Position numbers and translations under genes: made by a program
The notes under the pieces: generated by a model
The model's input: only the letters and a program-made list of their open reading frames with translations
What the model was told of the DNA's origin: nothing
The model's database searches: none
NCBI GenBank assembly: GCA_036897485.1
Contig: JAYMTF010000612.1
Location: 1-32,874 of the forward strand
DNA: 32,874 nt
Direction of reading: 5' to 3'
Origin: Pelargonium nanum
Taxonomy: Eukaryota; Streptophyta; Magnoliopsida; Geraniales; Geraniaceae
Shown: piece after piece, positions 9,280 to 20,990 of the stretch
Position numbering within the stretch: position 1 is the first letter of the stretch
Layout of the letters: the number at the start of each line of letters is the position of its first letter

Positions 9280-11271
9280 ATGACACAAATGGCGGCTACT
9301 GCTCCTAACTCCATCTTCTCCAAGCCCTCCTCCAAATCCCCAATACCCATTTCCAGATTTACCATCCCCTTCTCCATTAATCCCCACAAACGCACTTCCC
9401 ACCGTTCCCTCCGCATCTCCAGCTCCCTCTCCAACCCCAACCCCAGCCCCAAACCTATCTCCACCTCCGCCGCCTCCGCCACCGCTTCCACTATCACCAC
9501 CTCACGCCCAGAAACATTCGTCTCTCGCTACGCCTCCGACGAGCCCAGGAAAGGCTCCGACGTCCTCGTCGAAGCCCTCGAGCGCCAGGGCGTCACCGAC
9601 GTCTTCGCCTACCCCGGCGGCGCCTCCATGGAGATCCACCAGGCTCTCACGCGCTCATCAATCATCCGCAACGTCCTGCCCCGTCACGAACAAGGCGGGG
9701 TCTTTGCGGCGGAAGGCTACGCGCGCGCCTCCGGCAGGCCTGGTGTCTGTATCGCCACCTCCGGACCCGGCGCCACCAATCTGGTCAGTGGGCTCGCCGA
9801 TGCTCTGCTCGACAGCATCCCCATTGTCGCCATTACCGGCCAGGTCCCAAGGAGGATGATTGGGACCGATGCGTTCCAGGAGACACCGATTGTTGAGGTA
9901 ACGAGGTCGATTACGAAGCATAATTATCTTGTTATGGATGTTGAAGACATACCTAGGATTGTTAGCGAAGCTTTTTATTTGGCTACTTCTGGGCGGCCTG
10001 GTCCGGTTCTCATTGATGTTCCTAAAGATATTCAGCAACAGCTTGTGATTCCCAATTGGGACCAACCCATTAAGCTGCCCGGCTACATATCCCGGCTGCC
10101 CAAGTCCCCGGCTGAGGCCCATTTGGAACAGATTCTGAGGTTGATATCGGAGTCCAAGAAACCGGTTTTGTATGTTGGTGGTGGCTGCTTGAACTCCAGC
10201 GAGGAGTTGAGGCGTTTCGTGGAGCTCACGGGAATTCCTGTTGCGAGCACTTTGATGGGTCTTGGGGCTTTCTCTTGCGCGGATGAGTTGTCTCTTCAAA
10301 TGCTTGGAATGCATGGAACTGTTTATGCTAATTATGCTGTGGATAAATCTGATTTGTTGCTTGCTTTTGGGGTTAGGTTTGATGACCGTGTGACAGGGAA
10401 GCTGGAAGCTTTTGCTAGCCGGGCTAAAATTGTTCACATTGATATTGATTCTGCTGAGATTGGGAAGAACAAGCAGCCTCATATCTCGGTGTGTGCCGAC
10501 GTGAAGTTGGCATTGCAGGGGATGAACAAGCTACTGGAGAGTAGAGGAGATAAGCTTAAATTCGATTTTTCAGCTTGGAGGGAGGAACTCGACGAGCAGA
10601 AAGTGAACTACCCACTGAGTTTTAAGACTTTTGGGGAAGCAATTCCGCCTCAGTACGCAATTCAGGTTCTAGATGAGCTGACAAATGGGGATGCTATAAT
10701 AAGTACTGGTGTTGGGCAGCATCAGATGTGGGCTGCTCAATTTTACAAGTACAGAAAGCCTCGTCAGTGGTTGACATCAGGAGGGTTAGGAGCTATGGGT
10801 TTTGGACTGCCTGCTGCAATTGGAGCTGCTGTTGCACAGCCGGATGCAATTGTTGTAGACATAGATGGTGATGGGAGTTTCATCATGAATGTCCAGGAGT
10901 TGGCAACTGTCAGAGTAGAAAACCTGCCCATCAAGATATTGCTGCTGAACAATCAGCATTTGGGTATGGTGGTTCAGTGGGAGGATCGTTTCTACAAAGC
11001 GAATAGGGCTCATACTTACTTGGGGAACCCATCAAATGAGACTGAAATATTTCCAGACATGTTGAAGTTTGCAGAAGCATGTGGAATACCTGCTGCACGT
11101 GTGACGCAAAAGGCAGATCTTAGAGCAGCAATTCAAAAGATGTTGGATACACCTGGGCCATATCTTTTGGATGTTATCGTGCCCCATCAAGAGCATGTTC
11201 TGCCAATGATCCCAAGTGGTGGGGCTTTTAAAGATGTGATCACCGAGGGTGATGGGAGATCAACATATTGA
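9280..11271 (+). CDS. ALS: Acetolactate synthase (acetohydroxyacid synthase), catalytic subunit, chloroplast
   Basis: This enzyme catalyses the first common step of valine, leucine and isoleucine synthesis: ThDP-dependent condensation of two pyruvates, or pyruvate plus 2-oxobutyrate, in the plastid. It is intronless and 663 aa (Arabidopsis 670). Residues 1 to about 80 are Ser/Pro/Thr-rich, a typical transit peptide. The mature part holds the catalytic Glu137 (LPRHEQGG), the FAD/central domain with [11 protein letters not shown], and the ThDP motif from GDG (530-532) to NN (557-558). The herbicide-contact residues are all sensitive-type: Ala115, Pro190, Ala198, Asp369, Arg370, Trp567, Ser646 and Gly647 (Arabidopsis 122, 197, 205, 376, 377, 574, 653, 654). 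Translation could start at Met1 or Met4 (9289); both keep the transit peptide. Codon third positions are C-rich up to about 9850 and A/T-rich after that. Confidence 0.98.
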   Translation: MTQMAATAPNSIFSKPSSKSPIPISRFTIPFSINPHKRTSHRSLRISSSLSNPNPSPKPISTSAASATASTITTSRPETFVSRYASDEPRKGSDVLVEALERQGVTDVFAYPGGASMEIHQALTRSSIIRNVLPRHEQGGVFAAEGYARASGRPGVCIATSGPGATNLVSGLADALLDSIPIVAITGQVPRRMIGTDAFQETPIVEVTRSITKHNYLVMDVEDIPRIVSEAFYLATSGRPGPVLIDVPKDIQQQLVIPNWDQPIKLPGYISRLPKSPAEAHLEQILRLISESKKPVLYVGGGCLNSSEELRRFVELTGIPVASTLMGLGAFSCADELSLQMLGMHGTVYANYAVDKSDLLLAFGVRFDDRVTGKLEAFASRAKIVHIDIDSAEIGKNKQPHISVCADVKLALQGMNKLLESRGDKLKFDFSAWREELDEQKVNYPLSFKTFGEAIPPQYAIQVLDELTNGDAIISTGVGQHQMWAAQFYKYRKPRQWLTSGGLGAMGFGLPAAIGAAVAQPDAIVVDIDGDGSFIMNVQELATVRVENLPIKILLLNNQHLGMVVQWEDRFYKANRAHTYLGNPSNETEIFPDMLKFAEACGIPAARVTQKADLRAAIQKMLDTPGPYLLDVIVPHQEHVLPMIPSGGAFKDVITEGDGRSTY

Positions 11272-12523
11272 TCATTCTGAGCGGCAAACTTGTCTCCAGC
11301 CAATGTATGTATGTTCTGCGGAAATGTAGTCTTAAAGGCGTGACAGTTTCTATGTATTAGGAGTTAGTTTTTTGTGGTAGTTTGTTTGTTGAGTGGACAA
11401 ACCTCTTTTCTTTCCTTATATTTACATGTTATGTTGATCCTATGAAGTTGTTTGCTTCGATTCCTTTTTGGTCATGTTCCAGGAATATAATAGTATGATA
11501 TGCATGCTTAACCAAAAGAAAAGTATTGATGCAAGTTTTGGATCTGATCATTGCTTTAAACTGTCTCTAGATTATAATCTAAGCCTTTATGTTATAAACA
11601 TTTTTTGGAGGAGTCAGTTGCTTCCTTTCGTTGAATTGTATAAAATTGTGAACCAGTAGGATTTATCTCTGACTTTCATTTTTTGATGTTAGATTGTATT
11701 GATTGGGATAGGTTAAGTACAAATTAGGGAAGCTGTAGACCATGTTGTGGTTAAGGGTACTCTTTAACAGTTTAACCTTTGTAACCGAGATGTCAGAGTT
11801 CCATGGTTGATGGTTCCAGAATCTTTAGTTTAGCCATAATTGGTGAGCTGTTGGTTGTACCAACATAGATGTGTGGTGCTTCTAATGGTTGGTTGCACTA
11901 GCATTCATTATACTTATCTACTTGTTGGGGAACTGGTAACAATTCCTTGTACGTAACTTTAGGAGTTTTCAGTTTCACTTTCATTTTTAAACATATCTTG
12001 TATCAGGCAGATGGGGTGTGGTACCTGAACTGTACATGCAGCTCAAAGAATGTTGTGTTTTGTGCACCTACAGAGGCAGTACCATGTCATCCCTGCACCA
12101 CAGATCATCTGATCATGTCATTTGTGCCAATTGGGGAGGTTTGTTTCCTGTTGAAATTTAAGGACTTTAGTTGTGCCATAAAATTGAATGGTTTGGACCG
12201 TGCTTTAGGCGTTTGAGATGGTAATTCAAAGTGAAAGAAGTATATGATTTCCTAGGGGGAAAAATCATTTTCTCCCACAACCCAAGTGAATATCCCCCAA
12301 TTTCTCACAGATACTGGTAAGTGACTCAAGTTCATCTTTGAAGGAAAACTTTTCCTGAGAATTGTAGTTCTAGTACCTGCTTGAGATTAAGAACACTTGA
12401 TTCTCTTTGGAATTCAAGCCTATAAAAGCATTATTGATATTGCATATTCAAACTGGCAAAACATTTATAATAGTTCAATATAGCATTTCAGATTATATTC
12501 ACATGCATAACAAAACTCCTTTC
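11272..12523. other. Region between the converging ALS and sulfurase-like genes
   Basis: The first 150-250 bp should be the ALS 3' UTR (T-rich, TTGTTTG runs), and the last few dozen bases the 3' UTR of the minus-strand gene. An open frame at 11947-12216 has no recognisable domain and no support beyond its length. No mobile element is seen. Confidence 0.5.
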
Positions 12524-13791
12524 TTACTCATTAGCCTGACCTGAATTTGTCACAGCATCAAAAGACTTCTTCCTGACCAGAAGGCATGTGATCCTTGAAG
12601 GGTTAGCATGCGTGTTGTCAATGCTGCATAACACAAAATCAGGGCGGTGCAGTGCAAGATTCAACCGATCTTGTCCAACAACCAGTGCAGTTGCATCTAG
12701 CAGGACGTGCCACTGGTTCCTATGCGCTTCTGAAATCCAATGCATAGAGTAACGAGTCCCATTCACATCCGCTGGGTAACAGAACAGTCCTTTGGGGCTG
12801 TGCTTACACTTCCTCCTAAAATACTGGCTTAACTGCGACCCTTTGATCCTCAAATCCAGCCAAGTCTCAGGAGCCAAAATGACTTTTGATTCCTTGTAAC
12901 TAGCATATTCCCTTATGCAGTCTTGCTCTTCCTCAATAACTGTCATGTACATGTTTCCCCTGAAGAAGGGATAGCTCTCCCCTACCAACTTCATCGCATC
13001 CTTGTAGTTTGGAGTAAAAAGCACGAGATACTCCTGATCAGGTAACCCACAGTGCTTCAAGACTTTGTTCTGAGCTTGGATTTCTGGTATCGATACAAAA
13101 CTCCCCGGGAAGGATGCCTTCTTGGTAAGGATATCAAGCAATCTTGAAGGCTCCAACTGGGTTCTGTCCAAATCAGGGAGATTGCTTCCAGATGATGGTG
13201 ACGAAGCCTCTCTGGAACCGCTCCTTGGTGACTTCTTTCTATCATCAAACGTGGGCTCTACAGATTCCTCGCTGATGCAAAGACTTGAGAGATCAATCTT
13301 TTCTCCTTCCAGACCATAGTACTGAGGGTACTTTGCCAAGATATATTGCTCAACATATTGCATTTCTGTTGGTGTGATCGGACCTGACCATCTGAGGTCA
13401 AGACCATGGAGTGTTGATATAGCTTCAGCCACAATGTGTGCAGGAATTACGGTATGTGCTTTCTGTCCATTAAAACAAATCGTATTTTTATTAGATAAGA
13501 CTGAGTAGTTGCATATTTTACAAGGAAATAAATTTACTAAATTTACCTTAACAACCATGCTGCTTGGTCTGCCATTTGCTATTGGTGATTTGGGTATAGA
13601 ACCGAAAGGAGATTCTTGAAATTCACCTTCCATCATGCCCTGATATACATTAGTCAATTTTCTATCAGTATATATATTTCATTTTTTCTGGTATGGGAGT
13701 AAATATTATCTTGATTCTTCAGCTATCAAAACCTTGTACTTACCTTAGATCCTTTACGCGAAATAATCTGTTCCCCAGTGTTTCTCCCCAT
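12524..13791 (-). CDS. Molybdenum cofactor sulfurase-like protein of PLP-transferase fold, probable pseudoenzyme
   Basis: Three exons on the minus strand (13791-13744, 13639-13547, 13462-12524) join in phase 0 with GT-AG borders (GTAAGT...ATCAG and GTAAAT...GACAG) to give 359 aa. The start MGRNTGEQIISRKGSK is the only ATG that fits the first exon. Residues 1-170 are Ser/Pro-rich and low in order. Residues about 175-350 resemble the large domain of plant MOCOS-like PLP transferases: LFTPNYKDAMKLVGESYPFF (195-214), APETWLDLRIKGSQL (244-258), KGLFCYPADVNGTRYSMHW (271-289), WHVLLDATALVVG (298-310), RPDFVLCS (320-327). Active relatives carry Lys in an SF[YF]K[IV]FG motif just after this last block; here it reads SIDNTHANPS with Asn330 at that place, and no other Lys is near. 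The protein is also shorter than MOCOS proteins and has no MOSC domain. It is probably not a cysteine desulfurase; its role is unknown. Confidence 0.75.
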
Positions 13792-13942
13792 GTTATCTTT
13801 TTTCTTTGCCAATCATAAGTATGCAAAGATATCTGGTTATGGATCAATAGCAAGAATTTGGCAGATTCAAGGAAAGAAGAGACAAAAGATGGGAGAAAAA
13901 ACAGAGGTATGTATTGTATGTATATACACAAAAGCCTCACCA

Positions 13943-14030
13943 AAAACAATCCAAACTCGATCAAGAATAACGATAATGAAGAAGATAAGAGGAATACAGA
14001 CACCGGATAAAACAATCCAAACTCGATCAA
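13943..14030. repeat. 22-bp direct repeat upstream of the sulfurase-like gene
   Basis: The block AAAACAATCCAAACTCGATC (plus AA) occurs at 13943-13964 and 14009-14030, 66 bp apart. It lies 150-240 bp before the start codon of the minus-strand gene, in its promoter or 5' UTR. A short local duplication is the simplest reading. Confidence 0.75.
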
Positions 14031-17000
14031 AATCTAAATGCTCTAGAAAGTGGATATAAACTGAATAATCTGCACGGAAGGGGGAGGGGATAAAATAGAG
14101 GATTATACTGAGGGAGGTATGTAGAGAAGACCAAGCCAAACTGAATAAAACTATTGTAGCTGTATCTGTGGATTTAGAATTGAGATATTAAAGAAACTGA
14201 AAGAACTCAAGATGAAGAAAAGTACCTGAAAGTGACAACAGAAATTTCCTATGTGAGCTATAATACCATTTCACACACAAACCATTGTTTAAAATGTTTG
14301 GTAGGATAATTTAGGGCCTCTAATTTGGAAGGATCGCAGATTTAATTAGTGGACTAAGACGCGTGATGCATTAATGACTGTGGATGATCTGTGTGATTAG
14401 TATTTGAGTTATAGTATTATTTGTACTAAATCTTGATTGTAACTACGATCAGGGCCTACATCATACTTCTGCCAATAGAAAGGATGGATGAAACAAAGTT
14501 GAATTCTGAAACAATACTATAAAATGGCAGCAACCCAGAAAACATATTCTATCGGGGATAAAACGTCACCCTGCAATTATAATATGTTGGACTGAAAGTG
14601 ACCCTTTTGAGTTTGTTTGGTTGGTTGGTTAAGAATAGCCTTGATTTCTGAGAAATATGGTTGGAAACTTGGAATGCAAATATTTTGGCTAAGAACAAGG
14701 ATTAGGGTATTCCTGTTGAAATCATATTGTGATGACAGACATTGTACATGACATCATAGCAGAAGAATAAGAATGGTTCTTATATATTTGTCAATGTTCA
14801 CTCATGGGTTCAACAACTGCCTTGGAATGATGTTTAAGAAAGCTATGGTTGATTATGACATCTTAAAAAGTGCTTTTATGTCTGATTAGCAACAACCTTT
14901 CTGATTAAAATTATTTGATCCATGCCTGCAGGAGATGATAAATAGTTGAATACTGCAGAATCATGGAGTTGAATTTACTTGGTCTGATAGAAGCCACTGG
15001 AAGTCTGGAATGGTCATTGCCATTGTTGACAAATGACAACTAGCCTAATCTATGGTATCATGAGGTGAGTTTTGTTGCATAAGTGAAATTTGAAGATCTC
15101 TTTTGATACTGTTACAGTGTTACTAGTGATAATTGTTGTGGCTTCATAGTTTGATAGATTTGCATTTGTGATAAAATTACCTTGATCTTGGTTAGTGTTT
15201 GAATTAAGATATCTTTATCTAGAAATGACTTTAGAATGAGATTCTTATTTATGAATCCAAAACTCTAATGCAAAAGCGAAAAACTCACTAAATAATTGAA
15301 TTGTGATGATATTAAACATAGCGTAGAATAAACCAAGTAACGATTAATTTAATTTCCATTTCGGTGAAAACAATGTTGAGAGAGAAAGGAGAAAGATTAT
15401 GCTATTTAGAGATGCCTCTGACATGAGCTTTACATATAGACAAGGTCAGATTATGAGCTTATTATAAGTGCAAATTGAGATTAAACTAATGCATTATGTA
15501 AATTCTTGTTTATTATTTGCATTGATTAAAAGAAATTAGAGGAAATATTAAGCATGCTAAGCACTAGAGTTGTTAATTTTTTAAACATTTGCAACAATGT
15601 TGTTTAGTAGAAGACCTTCCATGAAGCTCCTTTTGAAAATGACTATAAACCTAAACAATTCTTTCTCATTAATTAGTCAACCATCCAATTCCAACCTGTT
15701 TTCCATGGAAACTATCTGCATCTAATATTATTGCATTACTTTTCCAGTAACTTTTGCTAATTCTTGTTTTTGTAAATTTATTATTGAGTTCCAAAACATT
15801 TATTAGCAAAGATTTGATTTAGTTGGCCAATTTCATTGATAAAACATGTGTTGTGTATGAAAATTTCGCTTGTAAATTCTGACAACTTCACTATGAAATA
15901 TCAAATAATTAACATGTTCAAGGACAAAAGGTCATTCCAACAATTTTTCTTACATATTTCTTGATAATTTATTTAAACTATTTTAGGCTATTCAAGATTT
16001 ATATTGTTAAATTTCTAATCTCTAAATAAACTGTTCTGTTTTTCTCATGATAATAACTTAATTGAAGTAATGAATAAAACAAAAGTTTCATGTCAAATGT
16101 GAACGCAAAAGATGCTCTCCGAATGAATTTATAATAAAGCTTAATTACAGTAAGCCTCTTGAGTAAATAATGTATCAATGCTCTTGTTTTGATCCAGGGT
16201 TAAAGTAGTATATTAGCGTTATTCTTTTGCAAAGTACTACGTCCGTTTCATATTAAATGTTTTTCTAAAAAAAATTCACATAAATAAAGAAGTTATATGA
16301 AATGAATTATTTAACCTTACATTGTTGTTTGTGCACTACTTAATTATTACTGGTATTAGTGATAAATATCGTACTTGTACTAGTAAGCATTAGTAGGGCA
16401 AGTGGTTGATTTCACTTGGTCCCTTAAGGTTTCGATCCTTGGTGTAACATTCTCCCGAATAAACATTAGTTTATATCTTGGTTTTTAATTTTCATTCAGG
16501 TTTGTCTAGGTGCACACTGTTGAACAACCTTGTGAAAAACACAATTAAATTTTTTGATGGAATTTATAAGGATGTAAAGAACACAATGAAGATATGAAGA
16601 ACGCGAATAATGTGATGAAAATCAGGAAGAACACGATTCATGTTTTTGTGTTGGGCGTCAACTTGTTCTCAGAAATGGAAGGAAACCGATATGTTGTTTA
16701 TAAACAATTTGTTGATGACGCTGGACTGTGATTGGAAGATCGAACACCTAAATACACCTTAGTTCGTGCCACAAACTGGTCACCTACAAAATCTAACATG
16801 TGTTAATTGAAGATTAGTGTATTGCATGGAAGTTCAATTTAGTTGAGTTTTTGGATTCAACAAGAACAGGTTATACTTGACAATCATCATGCAAAACTCA
16901 ACATCCAATTCCCTATCTGCCCATCAAAATCAAATAACAAGAGGCACTCACTGCCATATTATAAACTAACAAAAAGGCTCCACAAAGTCAAACTTCACTG

Positions 17001-17322
17001 AAAATTACCCTCCAACTAACTTCTCATTAGCCTTCTTCAAATTCACTCAATATCTACCAAATGCCCAAATTAAATTAGTACACATCCAAAGAAGCAAAAA
17101 GAAACTAATACTCTATAGCTCCAATAGACAAGTGGTCACCACAAAATGCAACATTGTAACCACAGCAATTAGGTGACAAGATTGACAGCTTTTATAATAA
17201 AAAGTAACAAAAACTTGAAACAAAAGCAAAACCATTTCCTTGTTCCTCACTCAAGAACACACACCAATGTCACCATAAAAAATAAAAACTCAAACATCAA
17301 ACATTGCAGAGGAACAAAAAGA
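14031..17322. other. Long AT-rich intergenic region
   Basis: This holds the shared upstream DNA of the minus-strand sulfurase-like gene and the plus-strand DUF579 gene. A splice-donor-like CAG|GTACTT on the minus strand near 14225 could belong to a 5' UTR intron of the former. TACTACGTCCGTTTCATATT at 16238 resembles one end of a Stowaway/Tourist MITE, but I found no partner end. A tRNA-like SINE trace is listed separately. I see no gene in the rest. Confidence 0.5.
16391..16450 (+). mobile_element. tRNA-like SINE head (fragment)
   Basis: TAGTAGGGCAAGTGGTTGAT resembles a pol III A box region. GGTTTCGATCCTTGG, 39 bp later, is close to the B box consensus GGTTCGANNCC. The spacing is right for a tRNA-derived SINE, but the segment does not fold into a tRNA cloverleaf. 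The tail end is not defined. Confidence 0.4.
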
Positions 17323-18111
17323 ATGAACATTTTTGCTGCAAGAAAGCTCATACCAGTTCTTATTTTCATCTTGTCAAGCTTCTCTGTTCTCAGGCTTATC
17401 AGAATCACAATCACTACTACTTCTCATTCTCCACTCCATGGAAACACATGCTCCTCTCCAAACTGCAATATAGTTGTCACCAAGCTGACAGAAAAGGAAT
17501 TCAGATTCTTGCACAAACTCATTATCAGTAAAGCTCCTTGCAATCTACTTGTTTTCGGGTTTGAACCCGAGTACCTTGTTCTTTCATCAATCAATGCAGC
17601 TGGTGTAACCATCTTTCTTGAAGACGACCCTTACAAGATAAGCACAATCAAAGCAAGTTCCAATTCTTCCAGAGTCTACAAGGCTATTGAGAACCAAACA
17701 CCAGCAAAAGAAGCATACAAGTTGCTTAAGCTTGCTAGGCGAAACCCGAGTTGTAAACCTGGCTCGGGAGGGCTTAAAGCATCAAAATGTGAACTAGCCC
17801 TCACAGCATTGCCTAGAGAAGTGTATGAGCATAATTGGGATGTGGTGTTGGTGGACGGACCGAATGGAGACAAGCCAGATTCACCTGGAAGAATGGCAAC
17901 AATTTACAGTGCCAGCATGTTAGCAAGGGCTGGAGGTACAACAGATGTGGTGGTACATGATGTAGATCGAACGATCGAGAAGTGGTTTTCATGGGAGTTT
18001 CTGTGTGATGAGAACTTGGTTTCTTCAAAAGGGAGGTTTTGGAATTTTAGAATATCAGGTCAAGAAAATTCTACCAGATTTTGCTCTGCCACAACACCCA
18101 GTATAGAGTAA
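17323..18111 (+). CDS. DUF579 polysaccharide methyltransferase (glucuronoxylan / arabinogalactan O-methyltransferase-like)
   Basis: A Golgi-type protein of 262 aa in one exon. Known DUF579 members transfer methyl groups from S-adenosylmethionine to glucuronic acid of xylan (GXM) or of arabinogalactan (AGM), or act in xylan synthesis (IRX15). Here residues 9-30 form one N-terminal membrane anchor (LIPVLIFILSSFSVLRLI). The domain follows: NLLVFGFEPEYLVLSSIN (74-91), TIFLEDDP (96-103), WDVVLVDGPNGDKPDSPGRM (172-191), the family signature, then VVVHDVDRTIEKWFSWEFLC (209-228) and GRFWNFRI (237-244). The HDVDR form and RFC near the end resemble GXM/AGM members more than IRX15, which has HDYYRD. An upstream frame is open from 17173, but it has no ATG before 17323. 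Which sugar is methylated cannot be read from sequence. Confidence 0.88.
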   Translation: MNIFAARKLIPVLIFILSSFSVLRLIRITITTTSHSPLHGNTCSSPNCNIVVTKLTEKEFRFLHKLIISKAPCNLLVFGFEPEYLVLSSINAAGVTIFLEDDPYKISTIKASSNSSRVYKAIENQTPAKEAYKLLKLARRNPSCKPGSGGLKASKCELALTALPREVYEHNWDVVLVDGPNGDKPDSPGRMATIYSASMLARAGGTTDVVVHDVDRTIEKWFSWEFLCDENLVSSKGRFWNFRISGQENSTRFCSATTPSIE

Positions 18112-20155
18112 TATATAGGATTCTTTAAACAGTTTAGTTGATAATTGTAGAAAATATCAGCATATAAAACAGTACAGATCTAAACATTTATTTTCTTTTT
18201 TCTGAGTGAACTATAGAATTGCATCTTGTTTATACATCTTGTTTCAGGAACATTTATTGATATAGCTTTCACTACTGAATATGATTACACTCCTAAAACA
18301 CAAGAAAGATGCATGTTCTCACAAATTTGAATCACTGGATACAGATAGAGTTAAATTCTAAAATCCATAATTATGTTATGCAACAGTCACAAAATGACAC
18401 AAGAACATGATTGTTTATGTTCATAACCAGAGCTACCAAAACTCATTACATCTTACAAGGAGCTCAACTCATTCCCCAGAGAAAAACACTAGCCCAAAAC
18501 CTCCCCCTGTAACCATTTCAGTCCCAAAACCTTAAAGCCTATATGTGTGACATGTAGTTGAAAATTTGTGGTTTTGCATTTTTTTTCCCTTTTATGTTAG
18601 TCACATATCACATTTCCCTTATTGTTCAAGCTGGTTGTGTGCCTGCCCTACATCACTTCCCATTATTTCTTTTTAGCTGCTTTCTGAAGTGATTGGTCTA
18701 CATGGTCGAACGAGTAAAGCAATGCTCACTTTAATTTAGGTTAGTTCTCAAGATGGAGAAATCATTGGAGGGTCATGTGAAGTGCCTCCAAATTATTGAT
18801 GAACTCCAAAGTATTGTTTCCCGGATATCGTTTTTTAGGTGTAAGGTTTATTTTCCTCTCTATGGCAAGCTTTTCTTCTTTGATCATCATAGCTTATTGC
18901 GTTCCAATTTGTTGGTAACTAGATGATACTTGTGGTGGATATGCACACCCTTTTAGCTTCTTTTGTTGAAAAACAAAAACTTTTGCCCAATTGTTAGCCT
19001 AATCTCTTCTGGTATTGATCTTGAACTTCACATGGGTGTGGCTGCAAGAGTTTGAGACCCACCACAATCTGTTGCTGTCCTTTGCTTCAAAAGGGAGCTG
19101 CCTTTTATTCTCCCTTTTCTTTTTCTCTTGACTGGTTTAGAAATAATTAATTGACTGAGCACATCTCTATAATTCATTATCTTTCTCTTGAATCAATACT
19201 TATTGCCACACTGTCCTTTAGATTGAAGTGGAAATATCTCAACTTCTGATATCTCCATAATTGAAAACTGAGCTGAAAAGAAAACTTCATGTTCACTTCT
19301 TATACAATGTAGAAACAACAAGCATTTGTATCTACCATAAACAAGCAATGTAGAAAATTGTTGATAAGTTTTATTACTGTTATTGTGTACTGTTCAATGA
19401 ATTGTAGAATCCACAATCTCATGTATCTATGTCACTCTCAAGTAGAATATACAACATCACTTGACAATCATGTGTGGACAATGTGAAAAGACAAATGTTA
19501 AGGTTTTGTTATAATGACTATTTCGATGATTGTTCACCAAACATGTCCTACATCTTAATTTTGCCCTTCAACTTTCTGAGAGAGTTGATGGTTCCTGTTT
19601 TCCTCTGCGCATATCCATATAAAAGATAAAAGACAAATGATCTATAATGCAAGTGGCCCTATGTTGGTGCTGTTCAACATCAACATGATAGGAATTGGTA
19701 ATTCAATTTAGATTAGTGGTTAGGGAAGGTTTAGGATAGGAGGGTCTTAATCTTATTCCATGACAGATTAACTGTATTCGAGTAATGTGCTTGGAGGTTG
19801 CTGACAAATCAAGCTAATTCCATTATCGTGACACATCTAGAAATGATATATCGTTTGTGCAATGTGGCCTCGAGTAGTGCTTTCAATAGAGCGATCTTAT
19901 CCATAAAATGTTTCTTTTGGGTTGGATCAGCCAGACAAGGATAGTGGGTGTTTGGTTTCTGATAAGCACAAGTTAAAGAAGTTGAATACAAGTGGATACA
20001 GCTATATGTACATGTCTTCTTCTTCTTGATCAAGTTTCTTGCTTTTTGTTCTGATTCATTTCACTTTCTATGGACATCAATTGGGTTCTGATACTTGACC
20101 CCTCCAAGTCTTGACTGGCTTAGGTTTCAAACACATCATCATGAGTTTTCATATA
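18112..20155. other. Intergenic region downstream of the DUF579 gene
   Basis: About 2 kb of AT-rich DNA. The first few hundred bases are presumably the DUF579 3' UTR. All open frames are short and show no recognisable domain or splice structure. Nothing further is supported. Confidence 0.5.
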
Positions 20156-20163
20156 CTGATAGT

Positions 20164-20373
20164 CAGTGGCGGAACCAGACTTGAGGCTCAGCATAGACAC
20201 AGTTTTTGGATTAGGAACTAAATTGTTGGGCAACTAATATTAGTTAAAATATTTTAGAAGGGATTGAATGAACTAATTTGAGCTTGAACCTGAGGAATTA
20301 AACATAACTGAGGCTAGTTAAAAAGGTTGGGGTGGGCACATTCCTACTACGGCCCACTCTTGACTCCGCAATG
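20164..20373. mobile_element. hAT-type MITE, 210 bp, with intact 8-bp target duplication
   Basis: The element begins CAGTGGCGGAACCAG and ends CTTGACTCCGCAATG, whose reverse complement (CATTGCGGAGTCAAG) is a diverged inverted repeat of the start. It is flanked on both sides by the identical octamer CTGATAGT (20156-20163 and 20374-20381). An 8-bp duplication is the mark of hAT transposition, and CAGTGGCGGA ends are common in plant non-autonomous hAT elements. There is no ORF inside. It sits about 600 bp downstream of the IDD-like gene's stop. Confidence 0.85.
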
Positions 20374-20381
20374 CTGATAGT

Positions 20382-20990
20382 AAAAATTTTTTATCAGTAC
20401 AAAAATAGAAAGTGACAGACAGATATAATATAGTGCAGTAACAATTCTCAAAATGACTTGCTCTGAGGTTCATATATTTTTACTAACTCTGTCAAAATAT
20501 GAAATATGCTTGTGCTCATGATGATTATATTGTGTGTCCAAAATATACGAATCTCTCAAAAGTATACTATCATGATTAGTACAGCGAGCACAATGATATT
20601 TTTTTGATCTTTTTTTCAAAACTCTGCAGAAAAAGTGAATAATTGAATTGAATTCAGTGTACATCTTGAATGTGCTTTTGATTAGTGTAGAGAGAATGAC
20701 AGGCAATAATTCAGTTAATTATTCATTCATCATGCATACATAAATACATATAGATACATACTGCAATTACAGAAAAGCTGGTTCTTGATTGCAGCTTGAT
20801 GTTAATCTTCTAATTATTCACTTTTATTATTACATATATATAATTCTTTTTCTTTTTTTGAATTATGGGAAATTGCAGGAATCCAATACCCAAATATGCA
20901 AAACTCAACAAGTGGGCACATGGAATATACTATGGTCATCATGAGGCTGCAGCTAATTAAGCAGTCTCAAAATTTGTTAAATTTATATTA
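20382..20990. other. 3' flank of the IDD-like gene
   Basis: AT-rich sequence that should contain the 3' UTR of the minus-strand gene in its right-hand part. No gene or element is seen. Confidence 0.45.

Noticed and set aside
9658..10482. Long antisense open frame (274 codons) inside ALS
   Set aside because: It is a shadow of the strongly conserved ALS coding strand; its translation shows no domain.
11947..12216. Plus-strand open frame between ALS and the sulfurase-like gene
   Set aside because: No recognisable domain, no codon bias, and it lies where the 3' flanks of two convergent genes meet.
16238..16300. Stowaway/Tourist-like end sequence
   Set aside because: Only one end could be found; no inverted partner or target duplication, so it was not listed as an element.
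17173..17322. N-terminal extension of the DUF579 protein
   Set aside because: The frame is open but begins with GTG; the first ATG is at 17323, directly before the membrane anchor.
18640..18700. Possible small hairpin (CATCACTTC pairing with GAAGTGATT), considered as a miRNA precursor
   Set aside because: Only about nine paired bases and no match to a miRNA family I know.
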